A program made the position numbers and the translations under genes. Under the pieces are notes generated by a model. The model did not search any database. It was not told where the DNA came from and saw nothing but the letters and a program-made list of their open reading frames with translations. A stretch of 59,734 bases of DNA from positions 1-59,734 of the IMG/VR virus record IMGVR_UViG_3300008267_000087; one strand, 5' to 3'. Shown piece after piece: positions 16,129-24,815 of this stretch (position 1 is the stretch's first letter; each line of letters starts with the position of its first letter). This DNA is from a virus.

Positions 16129-17967
16129 ATGGAAATATTACTACACCAACGATATTCTTACGCAAGGATTACCCCATTTAAGAACTATTCCAAATTCCCA
16201 AGGGTGATTTCGCCTTATAACGGTTTAAATAATCAGGTAACTTATGAAGATAGGGGTGGATTTGTCACTGAATATTATGATGGGGATGGTGGGATTCCTA
16301 TGTCATTAATTCCCGATGAAATTAAAAAGAGAAAAACAAAATACTTTTATTGGGATGATGAGTATAAAAATGTACCAATTATTAGATATGCATCCACCCA
16401 TAAATTAAACGGAACACCAGGGGAATTTTACACAACTAAGGATAGACATATTAAGAGACACTACAAGGAACCGTTTAGCGACATATTAGTTGTTATTCTT
16501 GAGAGGACAATTACAAGAAAGGGAGATAAGGTGACTATAAAAACAAATAAATTTATAAAATCTAGAGGGTTTAACTGTAAGTATTTTAGATCAAATAAAT
16601 ACGCAACATCAGTTACTTTTGATATGGCAAAAGGGGATTTTTTATTAGTTGACACCGGTAGAAAAGGTAAAACTAAAAGTTGCCCTAGATTTAGAAAGAA
16701 CGGGTTTCAACAACTTCGCAATTTTATTGAGAGCAGCGATGGACCATTTAAGTTTTTACAAAATCATTTATCTAAAAATAACCCACTTTATAATGAATTA
16801 AAAAATAACATTAAAGATAAAGAATTTAATCAAGTTTTAAGTAAGGTATTTAACATTAAATTTCCAACAGATGGTTTGTTATTTAAAACCATGTTTTATG
16901 ACGAGATTATGAGGTGGTTTATTGAAAGAAAAAAAATAAAAATACCTAACGACTACAAAAGATTGTTAGAACATTATTACCCAACAGAAAAGTACTTAAA
17001 GAAAAATGATAGAAAATTAGTTGCTTCGATATTGGATGTTTTTCAAATAAAATCTAAAGTGACTATTAAACTAGTACATGAGAAACCTAATATTGATTTA
17101 AGTTCTTTATATATGTTATGTTATCTGTTTGGCGATAACTATCAAAAATACATTGGTTCAATAAATAAAGATTTATTTGGTACAACATCTGATATGGGGC
17201 ATTTGTTAGGTGCATCATCATTAAAAAATATGGAAAATATTTCCAATAAATTAAAAAATCACGGTTGGGATTTAACAGATACGGAAAAAGAAAATTTATT
17301 ATCAGTGTTAACAAGTGAAGCGGAAAGAGGGGTATCTGTTAACGAAAACTTTATCAGTTTAGTTAATGATCATTTTGTAATGTTAGATAAAATTAGAGAG
17401 TATGATCCCAACATTAGAATGAGAGCAAATAATAGAATTAAGTTTCATACTGAACATAACGAGTTGTCTACAATAATATCGGCAATTAAAAAAGGATGGG
17501 TAATGCAATATTTTTATCCAGAGAAAACAATAAAGGAAATTGAAGAACCAATTGAAATTGAGGGAATAGAAAAAATAATTCCACATGTGCTGACAAGAGA
17601 GGAGGAATATATTGAAGAAGGAAAGTTCATGCATCATTGCGTGGCGTCCTATGCAGAAAAAGATACATCAATGATAGTTTCATTAAGGACTGAAGATAAA
17701 ATAGAAAGAGTCACATGCGAATTTAAAATTCAAAATGGTAACTTAGTTCAGTCTAGATATTTTTCAAATGCACAACCGCCACCAAATTTCGTTGATGCAA
17801 TTGATTACGTAAGTCACATCATAAGAACGCATGCAAGGTTTGGAACATTAAATTGGAATAAAAAAGAAAAGGTACCAATTAAAATAAATGGAATAGAAAT
17901 ACCACCAGAAAAAAGAGAACCAGTAAAATTTTTAGGGTTTGACTTCAACGACGGACTTCAATTTTAA
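16129..17967 (+). CDS. PcfJ-like domain protein (long paralogue)
   Basis: 612 aa. The last third has PcfJ-like signatures: EEGKFMHHCVASYAEKD with H502, H503 and C504, then MIVSLR, RVTCEFKIQNGNLVQSR and a polar end. The N-terminal 450 residues are basic with no recognised domain. PcfJ-like proteins occur on conjugative elements and phages; their biochemical role is not established, though the conserved His-Cys suggests catalysis or metal binding. The next gene is a shorter paralogue with the same architecture, so the pair arose by tandem duplication. Confidence 0.75.
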   Translation: MEILLHQRYSYARITPFKNYSKFPRVISPYNGLNNQVTYEDRGGFVTEYYDGDGGIPMSLIPDEIKKRKTKYFYWDDEYKNVPIIRYASTHKLNGTPGEFYTTKDRHIKRHYKEPFSDILVVILERTITRKGDKVTIKTNKFIKSRGFNCKYFRSNKYATSVTFDMAKGDFLLVDTGRKGKTKSCPRFRKNGFQQLRNFIESSDGPFKFLQNHLSKNNPLYNELKNNIKDKEFNQVLSKVFNIKFPTDGLLFKTMFYDEIMRWFIERKKIKIPNDYKRLLEHYYPTEKYLKKNDRKLVASILDVFQIKSKVTIKLVHEKPNIDLSSLYMLCYLFGDNYQKYIGSINKDLFGTTSDMGHLLGASSLKNMENISNKLKNHGWDLTDTEKENLLSVLTSEAERGVSVNENFISLVNDHFVMLDKIREYDPNIRMRANNRIKFHTEHNELSTIISAIKKGWVMQYFYPEKTIKEIEEPIEIEGIEKIIPHVLTREEEYIEEGKFMHHCVASYAEKDTSMIVSLRTEDKIERVTCEFKIQNGNLVQSRYFSNAQPPPNFVDAIDYVSHIIRTHARFGTLNWNKKEKVPIKINGIEIPPEKREPVKFLGFDFNDGLQF

Positions 17968-18003
17968 CTACACATTTCAATTAAATCCATATATATTTTA
18001 TAT

Positions 18004-19404
18004 ATGGATTTATTATTTAGTTACCATCAACAAAAAAAAGATAGGAATAGAAAAATTGAGGACAATGTAGCCCAGTGTTTACTTCGACTATATATCGATA
18101 ACGATAATATTTGTTATGAGGGAATGTTTGATTTTGATTATGACAGGTATGGTTCAAAAATACACGTCACCTTTGAGCATGGCTTGTCTATCGACACCAT
18201 AACTGGTGACATTTCTACATCTTATAAAATATCTAACACCGGTTTACCGAAAGAAAAAGCATATAAAAATGTTATAAAGAAAAAGAAAAATGATTTTAAA
18301 CTTGTTTTTGATTTAGTTGAAAATGGAATTGCAAGAGGTGAAAAGAGAAAAGGGTTTTGGGGTGTTAAATATGACAGAGCCGTTAATACAATTGTCAATT
18401 ATTTGGTAGAGTACTTACAGCCAAAATTAACATCAAATCATTTTATAGGTAAAAATTACATGTCAAACCATTTTTACAATTCAATATACGATATTATTGT
18501 TGACTTTCATTTAGATATGAAAGGTATTAAAGCTCATGATAATATCTACTACGATATTCAAAATGAATACCCAAAGAAAAAGTGGTTAGAAAAAAATGAT
18601 TACAAATACCTACCTGCAATTTTAGATTCGTATGCTATTAAATCAAAATATTTAATAGCCATTTTAAATAAGTCTAATGTTAATGTTTCAATATCTGCTT
18701 TAAATTATATATGTAAATTATTTGGGAGCAATTATGTTGAGTATCTGAAAAAAATAAATTGGGAAACCCATTGTTATGAGGTACCACCAAATAAAAAAAC
18801 ACATGAATTAAGAAATGAATCCGAAAAAGACTTTATGATTAATGTGATTAACACATGGGAAAAAGATTCATTAAGAACGGACTCGTTAATTTATAGCGTA
18901 AATAAACTATTAACAATTAGAGAGCAATTAGAAAGTAGAGGGTTGAATTTAAAATTTAAAGCTAAAAATGATTTTGAATTTGATAATTTATTAGATTCAT
19001 GGCAAGGATTGAAATTGTATTTCGGAAGAGGATATAGAGTTAGATATGTCATTCCAGATGAAATAAGAGATGAAATTGAAAAAGATATTATAATTGATGA
19101 CTTAATATTCAAACCAAAATTAATTTTAAGTGAAGATGAATTTCGAATTGAGGGGTATCTTATGAAAAATTGCATGGCTAAACAATTTTTACATGGCTCA
19201 ATATATCTCTTTGTTTCATTACAGCACAAAAGAAAAAGAATAAATTTACAATACAGAAAAGGTAACTTAGTACAATCGTATGGTAAAGCAAATACTGCCG
19301 TTATGCCACTTTTTGAATCGGCAACAAACACTCTAACAAGTAGGTTTAAAAAACATACAAATATACATTGGAATAAAGAAAAATACGACTTCATATGTAA
19401 TTGA
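18004..19404 (+). CDS. PcfJ-like domain protein (short paralogue)
   Basis: 466 aa, paralogue of the upstream gene. Shared segments in order: KKWLEKNDYKYLPAILDSYAIKSKY (compare LKKNDRKLVASILDVFQIKSK), YICKLFGSNYVEYLKKIN, and the C-terminal EGYLMKNCMAKQF, GNLVQSYGKAN, HWNKEK. The His-His-Cys of the first copy is Lys-Asn-Cys here, so the Cys is kept but the histidines are lost; this copy may be inactive or changed in function. Very short leader after TATATATTTTATAT. Confidence 0.7.
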   Translation: MDLLFSYHQQKKDRNRKIEDNVAQCLLRLYIDNDNICYEGMFDFDYDRYGSKIHVTFEHGLSIDTITGDISTSYKISNTGLPKEKAYKNVIKKKKNDFKLVFDLVENGIARGEKRKGFWGVKYDRAVNTIVNYLVEYLQPKLTSNHFIGKNYMSNHFYNSIYDIIVDFHLDMKGIKAHDNIYYDIQNEYPKKKWLEKNDYKYLPAILDSYAIKSKYLIAILNKSNVNVSISALNYICKLFGSNYVEYLKKINWETHCYEVPPNKKTHELRNESEKDFMINVINTWEKDSLRTDSLIYSVNKLLTIREQLESRGLNLKFKAKNDFEFDNLLDSWQGLKLYFGRGYRVRYVIPDEIRDEIEKDIIIDDLIFKPKLILSEDEFRIEGYLMKNCMAKQFLHGSIYLFVSLQHKRKRINLQYRKGNLVQSYGKANTAVMPLFESATNTLTSRFKKHTNIHWNKEKYDFICN

Positions 19405-19460
19405 TTATCAATACCATAAATTTTTTTTGGGTTTTATTTTTTAATACCAAAATATTTTTT

Positions 19461-19468
19461 TACATTTG
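19461..19468 (+). promoter_or_regulatory. Bacteroidota -7 element (TACATTTG)
   Basis: Matches TAnnTTTG and lies 15 nt before the ATG at 19484. No clear TTTG at the usual -33 spacing. Confidence 0.45.
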
Positions 19469-19483
19469 TATAAATTGTTTAAT

Positions 19484-19648
19484 ATGCAAGAAAAAGAATC
19501 AAAAACAAACACACACTTTTGGATTAGTTTAGTCAAATCATTTTTTAGAATTTGTGCGGGCGTTGCTTTAGTCGATGGAAATTTTTTGTACGCGGGTGGT
19601 TTATTAATCATAGCTGAAGCTCTTGGTATTGCTGAAGAAATATTTTAA
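19484..19648 (+). CDS. Small membrane protein
   Basis: 54 aa from the ATG at 19484. A polar start ([13 protein letters not shown]) precedes a hydrophobic hairpin, [30 protein letters not shown] short cluster of small genes follows. No family recognised. Confidence 0.65.
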   Translation: MQEKESKTNTHFWISLVKSFFRICAGVALVDGNFLYAGGLLIIAEALGIAEEIF

Positions 19649-19650
19649 CT

Positions 19651-19965
19651 ATGAATCACATTTTAATCACGGCGTTTGCCAATAAAATTTACTACGAAAA
19701 CATGAAGGCGTTTAAAGACATTGAATTTAAAACAAACCCAATGGGTGAAGAATTCGGAATTACAAGTAGAACAAAATTTAAAAATGGGTATGAAGCATCT
19801 GTAGTTAAAAGCGAATATTCGTATGGTGGTAGAGATGGTTTATATGAATTAGCTGTTTTCAAAGATGGTGAAATAACATATGACACACCTATTACTGATG
19901 ACGTACTTGGTTATTTAACAGAAGAAGAGGTAAGTGAAACATTTATTAAAATTCAAGAATTATAA
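19651..19965 (+). CDS. Hypothetical protein
   Basis: 104 aa, 2 nt after the previous stop. Mixed alpha/beta, acidic: [20 protein letters not shown], then [15 protein letters not shown]. No signal, membrane segment or recognised domain. Confidence 0.7.
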   Translation: MNHILITAFANKIYYENMKAFKDIEFKTNPMGEEFGITSRTKFKNGYEASVVKSEYSYGGRDGLYELAVFKDGEITYDTPITDDVLGYLTEEEVSETFIKIQEL

Positions 19966-19966
19966 A

Positions 19967-20260
19967 ATGAAAAACGAAACATTATTAAGAGGCGGAGTGG
20001 CTATGTCACTTTTAACTTGTACAATATTAATGTTTTTCTTAGCTGAAAGTCAAAGAAAATTAGATGAAAGTCAAACAACATTAAAGTTAACACAAGACGC
20101 ATTATCCACAGTAAGAAATAGATCCGATAGTTTATATGAGGAGAATTTTATTAAAAGTGTTGAATTGGGTAGAGATGAGTTGACGTGGGAATATGTTAAA
20201 GAAAAATTTCCTAATGTATATAATGACGCAATGAAATATAAATCACATGAAACAGAATAA
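19967..20260 (+). CDS. Membrane-anchored coiled-coil protein
   Basis: 97 aa from the ATG at 19967. One N-terminal hydrophobic segment (GVAMSLLTCTILMFFLA) leads directly into a coiled coil (SQRKLDESQTTLKLTQDALS) and a polar C-terminus. This is the layout of an inner-membrane spanin or a small anchored scaffold, but no partner is identified. Overlaps the next gene by 14 nt. Confidence 0.65.
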   Translation: MKNETLLRGGVAMSLLTCTILMFFLAESQRKLDESQTTLKLTQDALSTVRNRSDSLYEENFIKSVELGRDELTWEYVKEKFPNVYNDAMKYKSHETE

Positions 20261-20543
20261 AGAACACGAAATATATTTAGGTGCGGGTAATAATATGTCA
20301 ATGAAATCATCAAGATTAGTTAGCACATATCAAACACTTTACCTAACAACACCTGAAGACGGAACGATATCAATGAACATTAAAATTGAAGCAGATTTTG
20401 ACACCATTCCCGAAGCGTACCAAGAAGTATTTATGAATATGATATCAGTAAAATACCTAAACAGGGTTTCATTTGGTGATAATCCATTCTCACAATGTTT
20501 ACCGGCACCTAAAAAACGTTGGTGGCAATTTTGGAAAAATTAA
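20247..20543 (+). CDS. Hypothetical protein with Trp-rich C-terminus
   Basis: 98 aa. Central beta-type region (TLYLTTPEDGTISMNIKIEA) and a basic, aromatic end, KKRWWQFWKN, suited to membrane-surface or nucleic-acid binding. No family recognised. Confidence 0.65.
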   Translation: MKQNKEHEIYLGAGNNMSMKSSRLVSTYQTLYLTTPEDGTISMNIKIEADFDTIPEAYQEVFMNMISVKYLNRVSFGDNPFSQCLPAPKKRWWQFWKN

Positions 20544-20554
20544 ACTATAGACAC

Positions 20555-20695
20555 ATGATTCATATTATTATCGGCATTATTGGAACAATCCTTTGGATGG
20601 CATACGAAATGTATACAGCGCCCATGATGGACGATAATGGTAATATAACCAAACCTGGTAATAAATTATCAGACTTATTTAAAAAGAAAAAATGA
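20555..20695 (+). CDS. Small single-pass membrane protein
   Basis: 46 aa: hydrophobic N-terminus MIHIIIGIIGTILWMAYEMY, then a polar tail ending in LFKKKK. The topology is probably N-out with a basic cytoplasmic tail. Its stop overlaps the TATTTATA motif of the IscU gene. Confidence 0.6.
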   Translation: MIHIIIGIIGTILWMAYEMYTAPMMDDNGNITKPGNKLSDLFKKKK

Positions 20696-20710
20696 TATTT
20701 ATCATATAAA
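20694..20710 (+). promoter_or_regulatory. TATTTATA-type upstream motif
   Basis: GATATTTATCATATAAA ends 8 nt before the ATG of the IscU-like gene at 20719. Confidence 0.4.
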
Positions 20711-20718
20711 CAACTAAA

Positions 20719-21120
20719 ATGGCATATTCAGAAAAAGTTTTAGATCATTATTCTAACCCACAAAATGTAGGAACCTTAGATAAAACCAAATCAAACGTAG
20801 GTACTGGATTGGTTGGCGCGCCGGAGTGTGGTGATGTGATGAGATTGCAAATTGAAGTGGTAGATAATATCATTGTGGACGCCAAATTCAAAACTTTTGG
20901 ATGTGGCTCAGCAATCGCATCGTCGTCCGTTGCAACTGAATGGTTGAAAGGAAAGAGCGTTGATGAGGCATTAACAATTGATAATATGGATTTAGTCGAA
21001 GAATTAAATTTACCACCAGTTAAAATACATTGTAGTGTTTTAGCCGAGGATGCAATTAAATCAGCAATAAACGATTACCGTGTTAAAAATGGTATGGATG
21101 TCTTAGTATTCGAACATTAA
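20719..21120 (+). CDS. iscU: IscU-type iron-sulphur cluster scaffold
   Basis: 133 aa, normal length. All ligands are present: Cys37 and Asp39 in APECGDVM, Cys62 in TFGCGSAIASS, Cys105 in IHCSVLAED, plus the HscA recognition motif LPPVK at 98-102. IscU builds [2Fe-2S] clusters with sulphur from IscS and hands them on with HscA/HscB, none of which is seen here, so host partners are expected. The keeping of LPPVK implies it still works with a host-type chaperone. One nt separates it from the IscA-type gene. Its clients could be phage or host Fe-S enzymes. Confidence 0.95.
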   Translation: MAYSEKVLDHYSNPQNVGTLDKTKSNVGTGLVGAPECGDVMRLQIEVVDNIIVDAKFKTFGCGSAIASSSVATEWLKGKSVDEALTIDNMDLVEELNLPPVKIHCSVLAEDAIKSAINDYRVKNGMDVLVFEH

Positions 21121-21121
21121 T

Positions 21122-21451
21122 ATGATTACAATAGGAGAAAAAGCACTTGAACATGTTGTTGAATTAATGATCCAACAAGGAATAACACCAGACACTCACT
21201 TTCTTCGCGTTGGAGTTAAAGGAGGTGGTTGTAGTGGTTTGTCATATGCGATGGATTTTGATGATAATATAACAGATATGGATGAGGTTATTGATTTAAA
21301 TGTTATGAAGGTAGTTGTGGATAAAAAATCAGTTTTATATTTATACGGAACTCAATTAGAATATTCTGATGGGTTAAATGGTAAGGGGTTTCATTGGATA
21401 AATCCCCAAGCAAGTCGCACTTGCGGTTGCGGAGAAAGTTTTGCTCTCTAA
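21122..21451 (+). CDS. iscA: IscA/ErpA-type iron-sulphur carrier
   Basis: 109 aa. The three conserved cysteines are present: Cys37 in GVKGGGCSGLSYAM and Cys101/Cys103 in the C-terminal TCGCGESFAL. A-type carriers take clusters from IscU-like scaffolds to client enzymes. Directly follows the IscU gene, so a two-gene Fe-S module. The name among IscA/SufA/ErpA is not decided by sequence alone. Confidence 0.95.
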   Translation: MITIGEKALEHVVELMIQQGITPDTHFLRVGVKGGGCSGLSYAMDFDDNITDMDEVIDLNVMKVVVDKKSVLYLYGTQLEYSDGLNGKGFHWINPQASRTCGCGESFAL

Positions 21452-21486
21452 TTTTTATTTTTCATTTATTTTAATTATATTTTATT

Positions 21487-21594
21487 ATGGAAATGTTAAT
21501 CGTATTAGGTTTTGTGTCATTTGCGACACTCGCAGTTTTTTCACTCGTAGATATTATTAGACAAATTAATAGAATCGAAGATGAAGAAAATTAA
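21487..21594 (+). CDS. Small single-pass membrane protein
   Basis: 35 aa: a hydrophobic segment (MLIVLGFVSFATLAVFSLV) followed by a charged tail (DIIRQINRIEDEEN). The stop overlaps the next gene's start by 14 nt. Real by position and composition; function unknown. Confidence 0.55.
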   Translation: MEMLIVLGFVSFATLAVFSLVDIIRQINRIEDEEN

Positions 21595-22267
21595 ACACCC
21601 ACTAGTTAAGGGTATTGTAAAAGAAGTTGCACCTCGGATATATTGTGTCCAAGTTGACGATGATTACGATAGAGCAATGTTGTTTTGTCGTTATCAGGAG
21701 TTTTATGAATCACCATATAAAAGATTCAGAGGTAAACCATTCACATGGATGGAGTATATGAGATTCTATAAAGAAGCTTGGAAGAAAAGAGTGTTTACCT
21801 ATCCAGATGATTGGGCGGGTTACAACATCCCAAGTAATGTTATGCAAAGAGCCAACCACATATTTTGTAAAGAAACTGAATATGATGAGATAATGAATGA
21901 CATTTATTTTTATTGTGCAATTGATTCACAAAACAAAAATAATGGAACAAGATGTGATTGGTATTTAATTGGTGCGAGCAGTAAAGATTTAAAAACCATG
22001 GATCACGAAATTGCACATGGTTTATATTTTACTAATAAATCATATCAAATAAGAACAAAAGCCTTGTTACATCTTATACCGAAAAGAGTTAGGGATAATA
22101 TCAACAAGAAACTTATTAAAATGGGATATGTGAATGATAAGAAAATATTGGACGATGAAGCTCAAGCTTTTCTATCAACAGGTCTTTATAATGGGATGGA
22201 TACCAAAGAAATAAAAAAATACGAAAGGGATTTTAAAAACAATTTTAAAAAATTCAATGAGAGGTAA
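21581..22267 (+). CDS. Putative zinc metalloprotease-like protein (HEIAH)
   Basis: 228 aa. MDHEIAHGLYFTNKSY contains the zincin HExxH motif at residues 142-146; a possible third ligand lies in KKILDDEAQAF, as in gluzincin-like folds. The rest is basic and aromatic with no recognised domain and no signal peptide, so it is cytoplasmic or virion-internal. Overlaps the HAD gene by 11 nt. Protease activity is inferred from the motif only. Confidence 0.7.
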   Translation: MKKIKHPLVKGIVKEVAPRIYCVQVDDDYDRAMLFCRYQEFYESPYKRFRGKPFTWMEYMRFYKEAWKKRVFTYPDDWAGYNIPSNVMQRANHIFCKETEYDEIMNDIYFYCAIDSQNKNNGTRCDWYLIGASSKDLKTMDHEIAHGLYFTNKSYQIRTKALLHLIPKRVRDNINKKLIKMGYVNDKKILDDEAQAFLSTGLYNGMDTKEIKKYERDFKNNFKKFNER

Positions 22268-22778
22268 AGCGATATTCATTGACATCGATGGTCCATTATC
22301 GGATGGAACATGGTACGATGGTAATGTAAAAATAATGGAAGGAACACCAACCGAGTTCACCATACCTTATGCATGGGTACAAGAAGATTGTGATGCGTTA
22401 TCTGAAATAATAAAACAAACAGACGCAAGATTGGTGGTGTCATCCGATTGGAGAAAACACTATGGTTTTAATCAGTTGATGATGGTATTTGAACATTATG
22501 GTATTGGTAGGTGGAATTTGTTAGATACCACGTCACATTTCAACCCGCGTAAGAAAATGAGTTCATCTTTAGAGTGGGACAGAGCGTGTGAAATTGAATC
22601 ATGGGTTAAGACTTTCAAACCAATAAATTGGATATCAATTGACGATATGCAGTTAAATTTTGGGTATAAATCATTAAAGATACCGCAATGGCATCATGTG
22701 CAAGTTGACGGTGATTGGGGTAAAGGTGGTAAGTTGAGAGATAAAGTTGACGAATGTGTTAAAAAATTAAATAAATAA
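22257..22778 (+). CDS. HAD-like hydrolase
   Basis: 173 aa. The N-terminal DIDGPLSDG gives the nucleophile Asp9 and Asp11 (DxD), SSDWRKH is motif II and WISIDDMQ is motif IV. The short cap and DWRK resemble the small HAD group found in phages and RNA-repair settings. Likely a phosphatase; substrate unknown. It could supply the phosphatase step missing from the heptose cassette, but nothing local shows this. Confidence 0.85.
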   Translation: MRGKAIFIDIDGPLSDGTWYDGNVKIMEGTPTEFTIPYAWVQEDCDALSEIIKQTDARLVVSSDWRKHYGFNQLMMVFEHYGIGRWNLLDTTSHFNPRKKMSSSLEWDRACEIESWVKTFKPINWISIDDMQLNFGYKSLKIPQWHHVQVDGDWGKGGKLRDKVDECVKKLNK

Positions 22779-22781
22779 GTT

Positions 22782-22943
22782 ATGGGACTATTAATTGGAA
22801 TTGGTGGTAGTTTTGTATTAGCGGCAATAGTTGCTTTCTTTTGGGTTAGAGGTATTGACTATATGAAGGAAAACCATCCCGATTATAAGGGGGATGATTT
22901 ATTTGGTAAATTTGACGACGAAGATGAAAAACATATAGGATAA
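22782..22943 (+). CDS. Small single-pass membrane protein
   Basis: 53 aa: MGLLIGIGGSFVLAAIVAFF as an N-terminal membrane segment, then an acidic cytoplasmic tail (GDDLFGKFDDEDEK). Sits just upstream of the lysin gene, as a holin or spanin component might; no further support. Confidence 0.6.
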   Translation: MGLLIGIGGSFVLAAIVAFFWVRGIDYMKENHPDYKGDDLFGKFDDEDEKHIG

Positions 22944-22956
22944 AACAACAATTTGG

Positions 22957-22970
22957 GATATTTATTATTC
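22957..22970 (+). promoter_or_regulatory. TATTTATA-type upstream motif
   Basis: GATATTTATTATTC ends 2 nt before the ATG of the lysin gene at 22973. Confidence 0.35.
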
Positions 22971-22972
22971 GT

Positions 22973-24364
22973 ATGAAGAAAAGAACCTTAAAAGAAGAAT
23001 TGGAAAGAATACATATAATCACTTATGGTAAAAAAATACTATTAGAGGACGATTTTTTAGATAAGTTATTACAAGGAGATACCCCAAACGCAATTAAACC
23101 AATAGATCAACCCACTAAGGCGGATTTTGTCGATAACAATGTCACGAAATTTCTTGCCGATCTCAAATCGATTAAAGAACCTGTTAGTCAACAGAAGTTA
23201 GGAACCATGCAACACCAAAAAGAGGTGGAAACGGTTCAAATTGCATTAGTTTTATTGGGCTATGAATTACCAAGACATGGTATTGATGGGCTATTTGGTC
23301 CTGAAACTGCAGCCGCGGTTAAAGAATATAAGAAAGATAATAGTACTATAAGTGAAGCGTTTATACCAGGTATCGATGAAATGGTTTGGAACAAGATGCC
23401 GTGGGGAGTTGACGCAGGTAATAAAAAAGTTGGTATTAAATGGTCTAACCATGATACTCACATTCATTTTGGATTCACAAATGCCGAAGTTGCGGTTAAA
23501 GTGATTGAGAAGGCTAAACAATTAGGTTTACACGCAGGAGAAAATCCATATTCAGCTAAAGTTAATCCAGTACATGTAGATGACAGTTTTCACTATAAAA
23601 CGTTTAGTCAAACCGTAAATGGTAAAAAAGTAGGTGGAGGATTAGATGTTAGTGGTGATAGGAATAAAATGGAAGAATTGTTTAGTTGGGTGGCAACCGA
23701 ATTAGGTGGAGGCGACTCAGTTACCATGAGTGATTTTGACACAGACGAAAGTACGGTAGAATCGGTTACACCTGAGATGGCTCAATCTATGGCATCTAAA
23801 TTAGAACAAAAAGGTGTTACCAAAGAACAACTAAATCAATTAATTGATAAGGTTACAACAGGAGGAAGCGACGTCTTTACGGATTTAGATTTAACAACGG
23901 ATGAGGGTTACAAGATGTATAGTAAAATATGCGATACATTCATAAAAACAAAATCTTCTAATTTATTGAATATAACAGGTGATATGATGGCATCAAGTGC
24001 TAAAAAGGTATTTGAGAAACGTAATAAATACGTTCCACCTGAATTGGCATTAGGACAATTAGCAGCAGAAGGAGGCGTCGGAAATTCTGATTCAACTAGT
24101 ATAGCTATAAGAACCAAAAACCCGTTCAACGTTGGGAATATGGATGATGGAAGTACAATAGAACACAACTCAGTACAATCAGGAATTGACGCATATTACA
24201 ATTTGATTGCTAAGGATTATATAGGTAAAGGTAGAACAGCACAAGATTTAATTAAGAATTTCGTTAATCACGAAAATTTAAGATACGCAAAATCCACCAA
24301 ATACGAAGCTGTAGTTGGTTCAATTGCAAGGCAAGTAAATAAAATCGCCAAAAGCTTAGCGTAA
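22973..24364 (+). CDS. Peptidoglycan-binding lysin (virion-associated or endolysin)
   Basis: 463 aa. Residues about 80-125 form a PG_binding_1 domain (QIALVLLGYELPRHGIDGLF, then GPETAAAVKEYKKD). Residues about 340-460 resemble a glucosaminidase/transglycosylase-type domain: PPELALGQLAAEGGVGNS, TKNPFNVGNMDDGS, IDAYYNLIAKDYIG. The middle has a His-rich segment (NHDTHIHFGF, then VDDSFHYK) that could be a second catalytic or zinc domain. The N-terminus (RTLKEELERIHII, GKKILLEDD) is helical and may be a sorting segment. Probably cuts the cell wall at entry or lysis. Confidence 0.85.
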   Translation: MKKRTLKEELERIHIITYGKKILLEDDFLDKLLQGDTPNAIKPIDQPTKADFVDNNVTKFLADLKSIKEPVSQQKLGTMQHQKEVETVQIALVLLGYELPRHGIDGLFGPETAAAVKEYKKDNSTISEAFIPGIDEMVWNKMPWGVDAGNKKVGIKWSNHDTHIHFGFTNAEVAVKVIEKAKQLGLHAGENPYSAKVNPVHVDDSFHYKTFSQTVNGKKVGGGLDVSGDRNKMEELFSWVATELGGGDSVTMSDFDTDESTVESVTPEMAQSMASKLEQKGVTKEQLNQLIDKVTTGGSDVFTDLDLTTDEGYKMYSKICDTFIKTKSSNLLNITGDMMASSAKKVFEKRNKYVPPELALGQLAAEGGVGNSDSTSIAIRTKNPFNVGNMDDGSTIEHNSVQSGIDAYYNLIAKDYIGKGRTAQDLIKNFVNHENLRYAKSTKYEAVVGSIARQVNKIAKSLA

Positions 24365-24379
24365 AATTGTTAATATCTA

Positions 24380-24410
24380 TTTGACAATTCAAATAATATT
24401 GGTATATTAA
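24380..24410 (+). promoter_or_regulatory. Bacteroidota-type promoter
   Basis: TTTG (24380-24383), 19 nt, TATATTAA (24403-24410), about 18 nt before the ATG at 24429. TTGACA also overlaps the upstream element. Confidence 0.55.
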
Positions 24411-24428
24411 TAATCTAAAGCTTAATAT

Positions 24429-24791
24429 ATGCCAAATGAAATTTGTATTCTTTGCGGTAAAGAAACCGACGTTAATATCAATACCCATGTTGATTTTAGA
24501 ACTGGGTACATCGAAGGTGCAGGACAATTATGTACCACTTGTTATTTAAAAGGTTCCCCGTCAAGCAGGGAAATGATTACAATCCCAAAAGATTTAGTTT
24601 TAAATACCCCTAACGACATGGAATTAGGTGGAAAGGTTCGTCAGTACTATTGGGATGAATATCACGATAGCGAACCCCCTATCACCAACCAATGGGTATG
24701 TGAATATTGCGGAAGGGATACGTCTGATGTTGATTCAGACTATTTAGTGAATACGAATCATCTTGAATGTGTATTAAAGATGAATCCGTAG
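24429..24791 (+). CDS. Zinc-ribbon protein
   Basis: 120 aa with two pairs of CxxC knuckles: CILCGKE near residue 6 with CTTC near 37, and CEYCGRD near 97 with a late NHLEC. Each set could hold one zinc. The middle is acidic and has no recognised catalytic motif. Preceded by its own promoter. Confidence 0.75.
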   Translation: MPNEICILCGKETDVNINTHVDFRTGYIEGAGQLCTTCYLKGSPSSREMITIPKDLVLNTPNDMELGGKVRQYYWDEYHDSEPPITNQWVCEYCGRDTSDVDSDYLVNTNHLECVLKMNP

Positions 24792-24807
24792 TATTTATAT
24801 ATAAATA
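24791..24807 (+). promoter_or_regulatory. TATTTATA-type upstream motif
   Basis: GTATTTATATATAAATA ends 8 nt before the ATG at 24816 and also contains TATAAATA, the T4 late-promoter octamer. Confidence 0.4.
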
Positions 24808-24815
24808 ATTTTTAG

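Noticed and set aside
16737-16775. Internal GPFKFLQNHL in the PcfJ-like protein as an FKFF tag
   Set aside because: It is about 200 residues inside the protein, so it does not fit a terminal tag.
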